Below are positions 36,943 to 46,067 of a stretch of 64,000 bases of DNA, piece by piece. The stretch spans positions 186,001-250,000 of the forward strand of contig NZ_AUTC01000001.1 in assembly GCF_001461695.1 (NCBI RefSeq), given 5' to 3'. The translations under genes and the position numbers were made by a program. The DNA is from Sinorhizobium fredii USDA 205. GTDB taxonomy: Bacteria; Pseudomonadota; Alphaproteobacteria; Rhizobiales; Rhizobiaceae. Every line of letters starts with the position of its first letter. Within the stretch, counting starts at the first letter, position 1. The notes under the pieces were generated by a model. That model worked only from the letters and a program-made list of their open reading frames with translations, made no database searches and was not told the DNA's origin.

Positions 36943-38066
36943 ATTACCACCCGTCTCTTGCCGCTGAGAAGCTGCTGCATGAGGGCAGACTTTTCTAGCC
37001 TGAGAAGTTCTAGATCCGATTTGAGTTTCACTTCGAGTGCGGTCGCCTCTTCTAAGACGGCCCCTATTGCCTCTTGTTCGGCATATGCAGGTACTGGAAC
37101 CTGCGTGGTCAGAAACTGAGAAGGGCTAATATTAAGTAGGCCATTGTTCCGCACGCCCGTATTCACCAGTCGACCAAGTTGCGGTCGCAGGTAATCAGCG
37201 GCAAATAGGGCCTTGAAAAACCGGCGGCTTAACCCTTCTCTTAGCCGAAAGCAAACATAAACATGTGGAACGAGACCGGTCGGGAACTCATTCAGATCAA
37301 AAACGCATCCAAATTCGAACGTCTTCGAATTGCCCTTGTTGTAGGCGAATTCACCCTGCCGCAGCAGGATGTAGTTCTCAACGCTCTTGCCCGCCATATA
37401 TCGGCGGTACTTCTGGTCCTGTCTGACAAAGCCGATGGTGGAGGAGATCGTAAGAATTGGATGATCCCCTCCGTCAGTTTTGCGCTGAATGCGAGTAGAG
37501 ATTTCAGCCAGAGGTTTGTGCAGCCACGGGCCGGAAAACCCCTTCAGCCGCCGCTTGCCGGTGAGTAATTGCTGCATGAGCGACTGTTTCTGCGCCTCGG
37601 CATTGGCCAGCCGTTTTTCGGTCGTTTCGATAGCTTTGTCCCATGTGGACAAGATTTCCGCGATCTTCTTTTGTTCGGGAAGAGGAGGAAAGACGCATTT
37701 CTGCCGATGGACATTGTTCCGGTTCAGGGTGGGAACCGAGGATGCTTCACCAAGCCTTGAAAGGTCCATCCATTGGAGAAAATACCACACAAACTTGGGG
37801 TTGCTTTTCTTGAAGTCAGTTACCCAAAGCGTGGTGTCATGGGGCCAGAACGGTGTTTCCACGAAATACACGGGGCCAACCGCACCCTTTCGCCCAGTGA
37901 CTATTCCCGGAGGCGCAACTCTCATTGTATCGTGAAAGTAGCTTATGCCGGACGAAGAATAGACGGGTATTGGCCCGTCGCGAGCCTCGGCCTTCGTCAA
38001 ATCGAAGCCACGCTGCAACTTGAAGAAATCGAGTACCACTCCAACCTGCCACCCCTCAGGAACCAT
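36939..38066 (-). CDS. hsdS: Type I restriction-modification specificity subunit S
   Basis: 375 residues with two target-recognition domains (about 1-115 and 185-310). Each is followed by a conserved helical spacer: PLPEQKKIAEILSTWDKAIE...KQSLMQQLLTGKRRL and VPAYAEQEAIGAVLEEATALE...KSALMQQLLSGKRRV. The repeated QQLL(T/S)GKRR ends are typical. The N-terminal domain is a little short but complete. ATG 38066 follows GGAG at 7 bases and overlaps hsdM by 11 bp. Target sequence cannot be read from the protein. Confidence 0.94.
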   Translation of the reverse strand: MVPEGWQVGVVLDFFKLQRGFDLTKAEARDGPIPVYSSSGISYFHDTMRVAPPGIVTGRKGAVGPVYFVETPFWPHDTTLWVTDFKKSNPKFVWYFLQWMDLSRLGEASSVPTLNRNNVHRQKCVFPPLPEQKKIAEILSTWDKAIETTEKRLANAEAQKQSLMQQLLTGKRRLKGFSGPWLHKPLAEISTRIQRKTDGGDHPILTISSTIGFVRQDQKYRRYMAGKSVENYILLRQGEFAYNKGNSKTFEFGCVFDLNEFPTGLVPHVYVCFRLREGLSRRFFKALFAADYLRPQLGRLVNTGVRNNGLLNISPSQFLTTQVPVPAYAEQEAIGAVLEEATALEVKLKSDLELLRLEKSALMQQLLSGKRRVVI

Positions 38067-39570
38067 AGCCGAGCTCCTTCAGGTATCCCGCCATCTTCGC
38101 TTCAAGTCCGCCCATTTCGACCTTCAGCGCGTCGCGTTCAGCCAGCACGGCCATGAGGTCGATTTCCGCCTCTTCCTCAGATGTATCGACATAGCGCGGA
38201 ATGTTGAGATTGAAGTCGTTTGCGGCAATTTCCTCTTGGCGAGCAAGGTAGGCATATTTCTCGATGCTTGTGCGATCGTCATAGGCGGCGAAGATGCGGT
38301 CGATCTGATCATCGCCCAGGCGGTTCTGGTTGGGGCCTTCGATATAACCGCCGCTGGCATCGATGAAGAGGACGTTGGTGTCGGCTTTCTTCTTGCGGAA
38401 GACGAGGATCGCTGCCGGTATGCTAGTGCCGAAGAACAGCTTTTCCGGTAGCCCGATGACGGCATCGAGCAGGTTCTCCTCGATCAGCTTCTGACGGATA
38501 ACCCCCTCGCTGGAACCACGGAACAGGACGCCATGCGGAACGACGACAGCCATCCGACCTGTCTTCGGCTTGAGCGTCTCAATCATGTGCAAGACGAAAG
38601 CGTAGTCGCCCTTCGTCTTAGGTGGCATCCCTCGCCGGAAACGACCAAAGCGGTCCTTCAAGGCTTTCTCCGCACCCCATTTGTCGAGACTGAAGGGCGG
38701 GTTGGCGACGACCACATCGAAGTGCCGCAGCATGTCGTCGCCTGTACGAAGCTTCGGGTTGCCGATGGTGTCGCCCCATTCGATCTGGTGGTTAGCCTCG
38801 CCATGCAGGAACATGTTCATCTTCGCGAGCGCCCATGTAGAGCCAATGGCCTCCTGACCGAACAGCGCATAGTGAGCCTTGCCGTTCGCCTTCTTCCGTA
38901 CCTCACGGGCGCATTTCAGCAACAGGGAGCCTGACCCGCATGTCGGATCGCAGATTTCGTCACCCTCCTGCGGTTCTACCAGCCGTGCCATAAGCGCTGA
39001 GACTTCGGCTGGCGTGTAGAACTCGCCCGCCTTCTTGCCCGCCGAGGCAGCAAACTTGGAGATCAGGAATTCGTAAGCGCCGCCGATGATGTCGAGGTTG
39101 CCGACGCGGCTGGGACGCATGTCCAGTTCAGGCTTGGCGAAATCCTCCAGCAGCAGTCGCAGGATGTCGTTCTTCTGCTCTTCGTCGCCCAAACGGTTCG
39201 CGTTGAAGGAGATGTCCTGAAAGACGTCTCGCAGCTTGTCGCCATTCGCCTCTTCGATAGCATGGAGCGCCTTGTCGATCCGCTCGCCGTTGCCGGGCTT
39301 ATGCCGGTCGCGATAGAGGGCGTCGAAGTCCTTGCCACGCGGCAGCACGAACTGTTCCTGCGCCATCACCGCTTCGATTAGTTCGGGATGATCGCCGTGC
39401 TTTTCCTTGTAGGCGGCATAATGGTCCTTCCACACATCGGAGATGTATTTCAGGAACAGCATGGTGAGCACGTAGTCCTTGTAGATCGAGGCATCGACGG
39501 TACCCCGGAACGTGTCACAGGCAGCCCAAGCCGCCTTGTTAATGGTATCCTGTGTGATGCGCTCCAGCAT
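38056..39570 (-). CDS. hsdM: Type I restriction-modification methyltransferase subunit M
   Basis: 504-residue adenine-N6 methyltransferase. N-terminal helical domain (WAACDTFRGTVDASIYKDYVLTMLFLKYISDVW), SAM-binding motif I CDPTCGSGSLL near 205, catalytic motif IV VVANPPFS near 288, and C-terminal EEAEIDLMAVLAERDALKVE contacting HsdS. It is the first gene of hsdM-hsdS-hsdR-DUF45. Upstream, 39571-40100 (530 bp) separates it from the divergent ATPase cassette; that gap holds both promoters but no gene I can support. Confidence 0.96.
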   Translation of the reverse strand: MLERITQDTINKAAWAACDTFRGTVDASIYKDYVLTMLFLKYISDVWKDHYAAYKEKHGDHPELIEAVMAQEQFVLPRGKDFDALYRDRHKPGNGERIDKALHAIEEANGDKLRDVFQDISFNANRLGDEEQKNDILRLLLEDFAKPELDMRPSRVGNLDIIGGAYEFLISKFAASAGKKAGEFYTPAEVSALMARLVEPQEGDEICDPTCGSGSLLLKCAREVRKKANGKAHYALFGQEAIGSTWALAKMNMFLHGEANHQIEWGDTIGNPKLRTGDDMLRHFDVVVANPPFSLDKWGAEKALKDRFGRFRRGMPPKTKGDYAFVLHMIETLKPKTGRMAVVVPHGVLFRGSSEGVIRQKLIEENLLDAVIGLPEKLFFGTSIPAAILVFRKKKADTNVLFIDASGGYIEGPNQNRLGDDQIDRIFAAYDDRTSIEKYAYLARQEEIAANDFNLNIPRYVDTSEEEAEIDLMAVLAERDALKVEMGGLEAKMAGYLKELGYGS

Positions 39571-40100
39571 CGTGCCCCCTCTGTCAGTGCTTCAGTTGGC
39601 CAATAACAGGTCAATCCCGAGGCACGAATCATCGTCTGAATGCTGTTCCAGACTTTTCTGTTATCTCAGCTTGTTTTCAACCCTACAGGGCGAAGGCGAC
39701 CGATCCAAAAGTCGGATTAGAAAGTAGGTGTAGCAATCTGATCATGTAAGTCTCTGGCCGCCCCGCGCCATGAGAGTCGAGGCCACACTTACCTGTCCGA
39801 GAGTTGGGCGCCCAAGTTGCCCATGAAGAAAACTTCAACGCGAGGTGTAGTCAATCCAAATGAGGGCCGCCCCAAAATGTTTGGCGAAAATTTCTGAGAC
39901 GCCCATCGGATTGAATGAACGCGCAGAGACCCCCGTGCCCCCCGTGCCGCCATCGTTCGCGGTCCGCTCTGCCTTGTGCCTCTTTCCTGTGGAGATTTCG
40001 GTCCAGAAGGGCTATCTGCGTCAGATCGTAATTGGCTGGTAACGTGCCGAAGACAATATGCGCGGGGCGCCACGCATCGGCTGAACAATTGGGAGATGAT

Positions 40101-42278
40101 ATGGGCTTGCTCGAAGACTATCTGGCATCTGAATACCTCACGTATCGTCAGGACATGACCGCGCTCGCACGGTCGATCTCCGACTCGATGGAGATGTTCC
40201 TTCGCACGAGCACGTCAAAGGGTTGGCCATACGTATGCAAGAGCTCAGGAGATAGCGGTGAGCCCGAGGCCATCTCCCATGGGACCATGGCGATGGTGCT
40301 AACGGCTATTGGAAGAGCAACCGGTTTTTGTTCCACCACTTCAGGCGCCTTTAGCCGGTTCGTAGAGAACCCAAAATTTAACAGTCTGGTCCTGAGTAGC
40401 TTAAAGGCGCTCGCTGACGACATGGTTGCCCATGGTTCATCCGGGAAGACTGATCTACTGCCCCTATCTGCCTCTTTCGGCCACGGAAACCCACTCACAG
40501 TGAGCCATATTGTTGATTTGCTTGTGTCGTTAGATGCCCAGCGAGCGGTTGCAGAAATTGACGCCACGAAGCGCAAACAGGTGGAGCTGCAAAGTAAAAC
40601 CATCTCCTCGTCCATTGAAGCCGCAGGTTTAAGTCTAGAGAAAATTGTCAGCGGATCATTTGATTCTCAGGATTTATTGGTAACCGCCTCTCCGAGTGAA
40701 AAGTATTATCGAAACGCATTTATTCCCTTGCGCGCGGTTAGAGCTGCTAGAGATCTTGTGAAGATAGGCAGTGGTCCAGACCTGTATGCAAGGTTAATTA
40801 CTCACAGGCCCTTCTTTGAGGCGACGCTGCATGAACAATTATCTTTCAGCGCGATTCCAGACAGTCGCTTCGACGCGGCCGAACTAGTGTTCAGCCTCGA
40901 AGGGCTCGTGCTATGCGCCAAGGAGGCGGTTGATTCCACTCTCTTCTGTCGAGTTTTGGAAGTTCTCGAAGAAAAGCAGAACACGAGTGCCCACTGGCGG
41001 CCGAGCAAACCGTTTCTTGCTGCATCAACCGGGGCAATCTTTTTGCCCCTAAGCGTGGAAGTGGCGAATTCTCTGATGCGCTCTATAGCCATCATGGATC
41101 AGGGGCGGACGCACGATACGTACACATCAAAGAGTATCCCGCTGTTAAAGCGCTTCTGGAGTTGGCTGCAAGCAAGGGCTGTCCGCTTGTTGCTTGATGG
41201 CGTTAATTGCTTGGGCTGGCATTCGGAGCACATCAACGCTCCTGACCTCGTTCACCCTTGGGACACCAGCTTGGTTGTCGAGTTTATGATCGGTTACCAC
41301 GAGCTGCTGGAACGCGAGATTCAGACAAGCACACTTCAGCTGTCAGGTCTCCAGTGGGCTCGGTCCGGACGCATCGATCCTGGCACCATAGAAAAGCGGT
41401 GGGCTGAAGTTGTCGCGAAAATGGAGCCATCTCTTGGCCGCGCACAAGAGGAGCAAGTTTATTGGCGCATCGGCGAGGATTTTGTTAAAGGCTGGGCCTC
41501 AGGAAAGCCCGGAAACTACTCCATGCTCTTGTACGGCCCGCCCGGTACAGGAAAGACGAGCGTCGCTGATAATTTATCAGAACAGCTTGGAATGCCCCTG
41601 ATCACTGTAACGGTCAGTGACTTTCTTGGGAGAGGCGGGGCCAATGTCGAGAACCGCGCGAAAGCAATTTTCCAAACGCTAGAGCACCAGCGCGACGTTA
41701 TAATCTTGTTCGATGAGATCGACAGTTTCTTGCTAGATCGCGACAGTAAATTCTATCGAGATCAAGATAGCCTTTTCCAATTCCTTACGCCAGGGATGCT
41801 AACAAAGTTCAATAATCTCAGGAAGGCGAAGAGGTGTATCTTTATTATTGCGACGAACTATGAAAATCGAATTGATCCCGCGATTAAGCGAACCGGGCGC
41901 ATTGATCAAAGCTACCTGTTACCATTACCAGACTCTGCACGGCGGAAGAAAATACTTGAGAGCGCGGGCTTGCCGGACGGGCAATACACTCACGAATTGC
42001 GGAGAGCGTCCGTATTGTTTGGATTCGGCGATCTAGTCAAGGCCGCCAAGGCTGCCAAAGGTGATCCCGCCGCGATCATCGAGGCCCTGAAGAGGGCCCC
42101 ACGCGCAACCAGTTTCGATGCATATTTAAGGCGTCATGGGGCAGAGCCGGCAGATCTACCGATCGCAGAGCTCAACGACCTAATCCGTCTTTCAGGAGAT
42201 GCTGGCGGCTGTGATGAACTCGATAAACTGAAGGAAGACGAACGTTGGAAGAAGGTTCAGGAAAGGCTAAGCCACTAA
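40101..42278 (+). CDS. AAA+ ATPase with large uncharacterised N-terminal region (cassette gene 1)
   Basis: 725 residues from ATG 40101, preceded by GGGAG at 5 bases (an in-frame start at 40032 is less likely). Residues 1-440 are helical and unassigned. Early they carry GWPYVCKSSG...EAISHGTMAMVLTAIGRATG, a rhythm that recalls alpha/alpha-toroid repeats, at low confidence. The AAA+ domain is clear: Walker A YGPPGTGKTS near 479, Walker B IILFDEIDSFL near 535, sensor 1 FIIATNYENRID and arginine finger RTGRIDQ near 597, closest to the FtsH/katanin style. Low-GC codons mark it as acquired. It overlaps the next gene by 34 bp, so the two are translationally linked. Likely a sensor or remodeller controlling the effector that follows. 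Confidence 0.85.
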   Translation: MGLLEDYLASEYLTYRQDMTALARSISDSMEMFLRTSTSKGWPYVCKSSGDSGEPEAISHGTMAMVLTAIGRATGFCSTTSGAFSRFVENPKFNSLVLSSLKALADDMVAHGSSGKTDLLPLSASFGHGNPLTVSHIVDLLVSLDAQRAVAEIDATKRKQVELQSKTISSSIEAAGLSLEKIVSGSFDSQDLLVTASPSEKYYRNAFIPLRAVRAARDLVKIGSGPDLYARLITHRPFFEATLHEQLSFSAIPDSRFDAAELVFSLEGLVLCAKEAVDSTLFCRVLEVLEEKQNTSAHWRPSKPFLAASTGAIFLPLSVEVANSLMRSIAIMDQGRTHDTYTSKSIPLLKRFWSWLQARAVRLLLDGVNCLGWHSEHINAPDLVHPWDTSLVVEFMIGYHELLEREIQTSTLQLSGLQWARSGRIDPGTIEKRWAEVVAKMEPSLGRAQEEQVYWRIGEDFVKGWASGKPGNYSMLLYGPPGTGKTSVADNLSEQLGMPLITVTVSDFLGRGGANVENRAKAIFQTLEHQRDVIILFDEIDSFLLDRDSKFYRDQDSLFQFLTPGMLTKFNNLRKAKRCIFIIATNYENRIDPAIKRTGRIDQSYLLPLPDSARRKKILESAGLPDGQYTHELRRASVLFGFGDLVKAAKAAKGDPAAIIEALKRAPRATSFDAYLRRHGAEPADLPIAELNDLIRLSGDAGGCDELDKLKEDERWKKVQERLSH

Positions 42279-42880
42279 GGACCCCAGAGGATCTGGGTAA
42301 CGTTTCCGCTGCGGAACTGCAAGCGAGTAAGCTGACCTCGATCCATGCAGCAATTCTTCAAGCTTGGGAATGCGCTTTTGGCGAAAAAAAGATTATTTAC
42401 TTGAGTGGACCCATCACAACGGGTCGTCGCATGGTTGATAACATCCGAATCGGCGAAGTATCCGGTGACGATGCTATTATAGCCGAGAATACCGCTTACT
42501 TAGTCGGAGTTGCCAATCGACTGCGGAATAAGCGCGGCGACGTAGTGGTAGAGCCCGCAAGCCTGAAAATAGCTGGATGGACCCAGCATGATTACTTGGT
42601 GCTCTGGGAGGCGCTTATTGCCCGCCACGCACGCCTCGTCGTCTTTGTGCCAGACTGGGAGTATAGCATTGGATGCGTGACAGAGTACGCGATGGCGAAG
42701 GCACGAGGTGTACCAACCGAGACGTACGATGGGATCCCCCTTCATACGGACGACGCGGTCAAAATTCTGAGCATCGCAAGCAAGAATATATATCCAGACA
42801 GACATCATCCTCGATTGAGGCGGCTTTATGAAGCCATCGAGTCCACTATCGAGACAATCAAGGCGATTGGAACTACCTAA
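42245..42880 (+). CDS. Nucleoside deoxyribosyltransferase-like / DUF4406-like protein (cassette gene 2)
   Basis: 211 residues from TTG 42245, inside the end of the ATPase gene; no ATG is available before the conserved core. The fold is suggested by IIYLSGPITTG near 51, then NTAYLVGVANRLRNKRGDVVVEPAS, QHDYLVLWEALIARHARLVVFVPDW and YSIGCVTEYAMAKARGVPTE near 140. S-x-G-x-x-x-E-x-x-x-A matches the catalytic-Glu motif of nucleoside 2-deoxyribosyltransferases and DUF4406 proteins. Members of this superfamily break N-glycosidic bonds of nucleosides or NAD. In this setting it is a plausible toxic effector or signal-processing enzyme. Exact substrate unknown. Confidence 0.7.
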   Translation: MEEGSGKAKPLRTPEDLGNVSAAELQASKLTSIHAAILQAWECAFGEKKIIYLSGPITTGRRMVDNIRIGEVSGDDAIIAENTAYLVGVANRLRNKRGDVVVEPASLKIAGWTQHDYLVLWEALIARHARLVVFVPDWEYSIGCVTEYAMAKARGVPTETYDGIPLHTDDAVKILSIASKNIYPDRHHPRLRRLYEAIESTIETIKAIGTT

Positions 42881-42938
42881 GGTAGCTGCGACGAGGGTGA
42901 TTTGAAGGGGCTCGACCGATCCCTTGATCGTAGGGATA

Positions 42939-44335
42939 ATGCGACGGCTACGCGACGAGGGTGTTATGGGATTTTACAAGGATGAGTCGCTCAACGAGTT
43001 GGCGGGTGACAGGAATGTTGCTCAGTTCGTCAGCTTTGAGCCAAAAGCTGGTGGAGGGCTCACGCAGCGCTTTTGCCGCATAGCTGGTTATCCATCCAAT
43101 CACCAATTTGCAGCGCCAGAGGAAGCTGTAAGCGCACTCCTTAAAGAAAGCGCTGCCCTCTCCGTAAACATTCGCAGCTTCCTCCCGAACGATCCTCGAA
43201 GCAAAGAGTTTCTTTACGGCCTAACGCAACTGAATGACATCATTGGTAATCTCCGGAGATTGGCGAAGTCTGGTCTTTTTCTCATTGTGAACGAGACGAT
43301 CGACGTTATGGACGGGGCGTTTCTGGGGTTGTTCAGGGCGGCGTCATCGAGTTCGCTCCGGACGACACTCCCCGCTGCGTGGAGAAGCCAGGCACTGCTT
43401 CTCTCCCGTTTGCATTGGGAATGCGCCTTTTGGAAACAGTCTACGGCTTCCGGCCCGATCTGCATCCTGCCAAAGAGGAGCGTATTGAGTTCAGTATCCA
43501 TCCCCGTGCTCAGGGGTGGATGAGGACGCATACTCTGGTGTGGGAGCGCGAGCGGGGCGCGATGGGAACAGCTTCAGCCAAAAACTCATGGCCGAACCGG
43601 TTCAGTAAACACATCGGTGATAAAGCGTTCGGCCTATTGATGGCGGACGACCTAGGACTTCCTGTTCCGCGCACGGTTGTTATCGGTCGTCGGGTCGCAC
43701 CTTTCAGTTTCGGACGGGAAACTGGCAGTACCGAAGTATGGGTTAGAACTGCCCCCTCGGTGCCTCAACCGGGTCGTTTCAGTACTGTTAAAGGCTGGGT
43801 TGACCCGTTCGCGTTGTTAACTAGGGAGGATCCTAACGGCGAATTCATCTCATCGGTGCTCTGCCAAGCAGCCATACCCGCCGAGTTTTCCGGCGCGGCA
43901 ATAAGGGGCGGTAACGGAAGTTTCATTATTGAGGGCACGAAGGGAGAGGGTGACCGGTTCATGCTCGGGCTGGATTTGCCTCAGGAACTTCCGGGCGACG
44001 TTATCGAGAAAGTTGAATCTACGTTCAACGAACTGACCTCAGCATTTGGCCCCGTGCGTTTCGAGTGGGTGTACGACGGCTCGCGCGTTTGGGTGGTGCA
44101 GTTGCACAGGGGCGCCACCGAAACAATAACTGGTGTTTTGGTACCGGGAGACGCCGAGAGGTGGCAGCGAATTGAGGCGGCACTACCGCTTGAAGAAATA
44201 CGGAGCGCAGTAGAGCAACTTGAAGATGGATCCGGATTGATCATCGTCGGGGACATCGGGCTGACCAGCCATATCGCGGATGTCGTCCGAAAGGCAGGGC
44301 GTCCCGCACGCTTGGAAAGAGCTGTTGCTGCGTAA
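42939..44335 (+). pseudogene. ATP-grasp / PEP-synthase-like protein with a one-base frameshift (cassette gene 3)
   Basis: First frame: from about ATG 42939 (TTG 42924 or ATG 42966 also possible), FYKDESLNELAGDRNVAQF...LIVNETIDVMDG. The second frame continues VSGVVQGGVIEFAPDDTPR and runs to 44335. Adding one G to the GGGG at 43312-43315 joins them as DVMDGGVSGVVQGG, giving about 466 residues. The C-terminal half (DLGLPVPRTVVIG, then VRFEWVYDGSRVWVVQLHRG) resembles the ATP-grasp nucleotide-binding domain of PEP synthase / pyruvate phosphate dikinase, where E-x-x-x-D-G...Q-x-R lines the ATP site. The phosphohistidine and PEP domains are absent. The break lies in a G-run, so sequencing error, phase variation or programmed shifting are all open. 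Confidence 0.7.
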
Positions 44336-44915
44336 TATACGATATCCTTATAATCGAGCCGAGTTTTCAGAAGAGGGAAGCGAATAAAGGCGCCCTCTTC
44401 TGACCTAATGGGGTAAGCGCTGGCTCGGCAATGATCTTACTTCTAATGTCAAAAGGGGCGCTCACTGTGGACCGCCCATCTTCAGAATTTTTCCAGATCC
44501 CGATCGTGTCATTGAACCCTGCCTATGTGACATCGTCAAAGAGTGCCACAGCAACTCATCGAACGATGCAACTCGCAGTCACGGCGAGGTGGCCTCATTG
44601 GGGTGTGACTTTGGATAACCGGCTTGCACTAGTTCGACAATGGATGATCGACAACGCAAATAGACCGATGACTGCCGGACCTTGTTAATCGGACCGGGGC
44701 TCCCAGTGGGGTGAATGCCGGATCTTTCGGTGGAAATGCGCAGCCCATCTGAGAAGTGGCCAGCCGCAGCTATCCTCCAATACCCTTCGTCCCTCCTGAA
44801 CGCCTCACTTTCTTGTCGGTCTCGGTTTGCGATAGAGTTAGCTGGGCATACGAGCATCCCAATGCTTCTGTGCGGGCCGGGTGACGCCGGATCGAATTGA
44901 TAGTCGCCGCTGCAC
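44336..44915. other. Intergenic region between cassette and resolvase
   Basis: 580 bp. An 85-codon frame from 44431 (MILLLMSKGALTVDRPSSEFF...) has no clear ribosome site or family and is not supported. I see no RNA gene or strong terminator here. Confidence 0.3.
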
Positions 44916-45007
44916 GTCCACTAAGTTTACTTTCTGGACAGAGGTCACTTGACCGTACACTTCGCGTCCACTAACCATATGTCCACATTTCTCTTAGAGT
45001 GAGGACA
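44916..45007. promoter_or_regulatory. Candidate res-type recombination site of the resolvase
   Basis: Two imperfect inverted repeats lie directly upstream of the resolvase gene: GTCCA...TGGAC (44916-44939) and TGTCC...GGACA (44980-45007). CGTCCACTAA is present twice (from 44915 and 44975). Serine resolvases bind paired half-sites of this size next to their gene and repress themselves from there. Confidence 0.5.
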
Positions 45008-45011
45008 TCGC

Positions 45012-45566
45012 ATGATCGTCGGCTACGCCCGAGTTAGCTCCACCGGCCAAGACCACCAGACACAGATCGATCGCTTGAAGGAATCTGGCTGCGAGAAGGT
45101 CTACAGTGAGAAGCTCAGCGGCCTCGATCGAGATCGGCCTGAACTGCAGAAGGCGCTAGAGTTCGTCCGAGAGGGTGATGTGTTGATCATCACAAAGCTG
45201 GACCGGTTAGCCCGTAGCGCCTCCCACCTCCACCAGATCGTCGATGGGCTGACGGCCAAGGGTGTCGGCTTCAAGGTGCTTGACGACAGCGGCATCGATA
45301 CCACGACCCGGTCGGGCAAGCTGCTCTTTGGTATCCTCGCGTCGTTTGCCGAGTTCGAGACCGCGTTGCGGCGTGAGCGGCAGTTGGATGGAATTGCCAA
45401 GGCGAAGGCTGAGGGTAAGACCGGTGGCCGACCGGCGCTCATCACCGCAGAGATCAAGGCCCAGATCGCGGCTATGAAGAACGGCGGGGCGAGCGTTCGT
45501 AAGATTGCTGCAGAGGTCGGGTTCAGCAAGTCTGCGGTTCAGAAGGTGATTGAGGAGGCGCGGTAG
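45012..45566 (+). CDS. Serine recombinase (resolvase/invertase family)
   Basis: 184 residues, full length for Tn3/Hin-type enzymes. The N-terminal catalytic domain has YARVSSTGQD (nucleophile Ser9), ITKLDRLARSASHL and FGILASFAEFETALRRERQ. A basic linker (AKAEGKTGGRPA) leads to the C-terminal HTH GASVRKIAAEVGFSKSAVQKVI. No transposase lies nearby, so it may resolve island dimers or be a remnant of a separate insertion. TGAGGA precedes the ATG. Confidence 0.95.
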   Translation: MIVGYARVSSTGQDHQTQIDRLKESGCEKVYSEKLSGLDRDRPELQKALEFVREGDVLIITKLDRLARSASHLHQIVDGLTAKGVGFKVLDDSGIDTTTRSGKLLFGILASFAEFETALRRERQLDGIAKAKAEGKTGGRPALITAEIKAQIAAMKNGGASVRKIAAEVGFSKSAVQKVIEEAR

Positions 45567-45683
45567 GACGCGCTCCCGGACGGATGCTGTCCATACATGA
45601 GCGTGTCCGTGTCTCTGGTTATAGGGTCGATTTGCCTCAACAAACTGCGAAACGGGGCGCGTCCGAAAAAAAGTTTTGTCACA

Positions 45684-45704
45684 TGTGGGAGGAAATTTCC
45701 CACA
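45684..45704. repeat. Inverted repeat downstream of resolvase
   Basis: TGTGGGA and TCCCACA are perfect 7-bp arms around GGAAATT. It may be an operator or a weak terminator. There is no U-tract. Confidence 0.35.
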
Positions 45705-45845
45705 CGGGCCTCGCAAGTTCCTGAAAAGATTGGCGCCTCAAGGGATTTATGATCCCCTGCGTCTACCGTTTTCTTATCGTGTTGAATTTCAAAGGTTTTT
45801 TGCCTTGACGGCGGCGGCTTCTATAGCCATCTTCTGACCACCGCA

Positions 45846-46067
45846 GAGAACACCTGTCAGTCACCCGGAAGGCACCGCCCCCGGGAACGGAGAAGTGCGT
45901 CCTGACGGTCGGGCCGGTGACCAGCCGGGGCAGCAGCATCGGGGACAACCCCAAGCAAGATGACTAACTCCGTGAAAGTCCGGGGTCGAGTGGGTCCAGT
46001 GATCCCGAAGCAAGCCCCAACCTCGTCGGCCCGAAAGTCAAAACCAACCAGATAGTTAGGAGTATCC
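45846..46067 (+). other. GC-rich structured leader upstream of the zinc-finger gene
   Basis: About 220 bases that are not open in any convincing frame and lead straight to GGAG and ATG 46068. They contain hairpin potential (GGGG-ACAA-CCCC near 45938) and a motif pair repeated about 60 bp apart: CCCCAAGCAAG...GTGAAAGTCC, then CCCGAAGCAAG...CCGAAAGTC. The repetition of an A-rich internal sequence within GC stems looks like a folded RNA, perhaps a cis-regulatory element. I recognise no known riboswitch or ribozyme core. Confidence 0.4.

Noticed and set aside
39789..40088. 99-codon minus-strand frame between hsdM and the ATPase
   Set aside because: No ribosome site, no domain; overlaps the likely promoter of the cassette.
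45846..46067. Hammerhead, glycine or cobalamin element
   Set aside because: CTGACGG and GAAA-like strings occur, but the invariant cores (CTGANGA with matching GAAA; glycine or B12 box) are absent.
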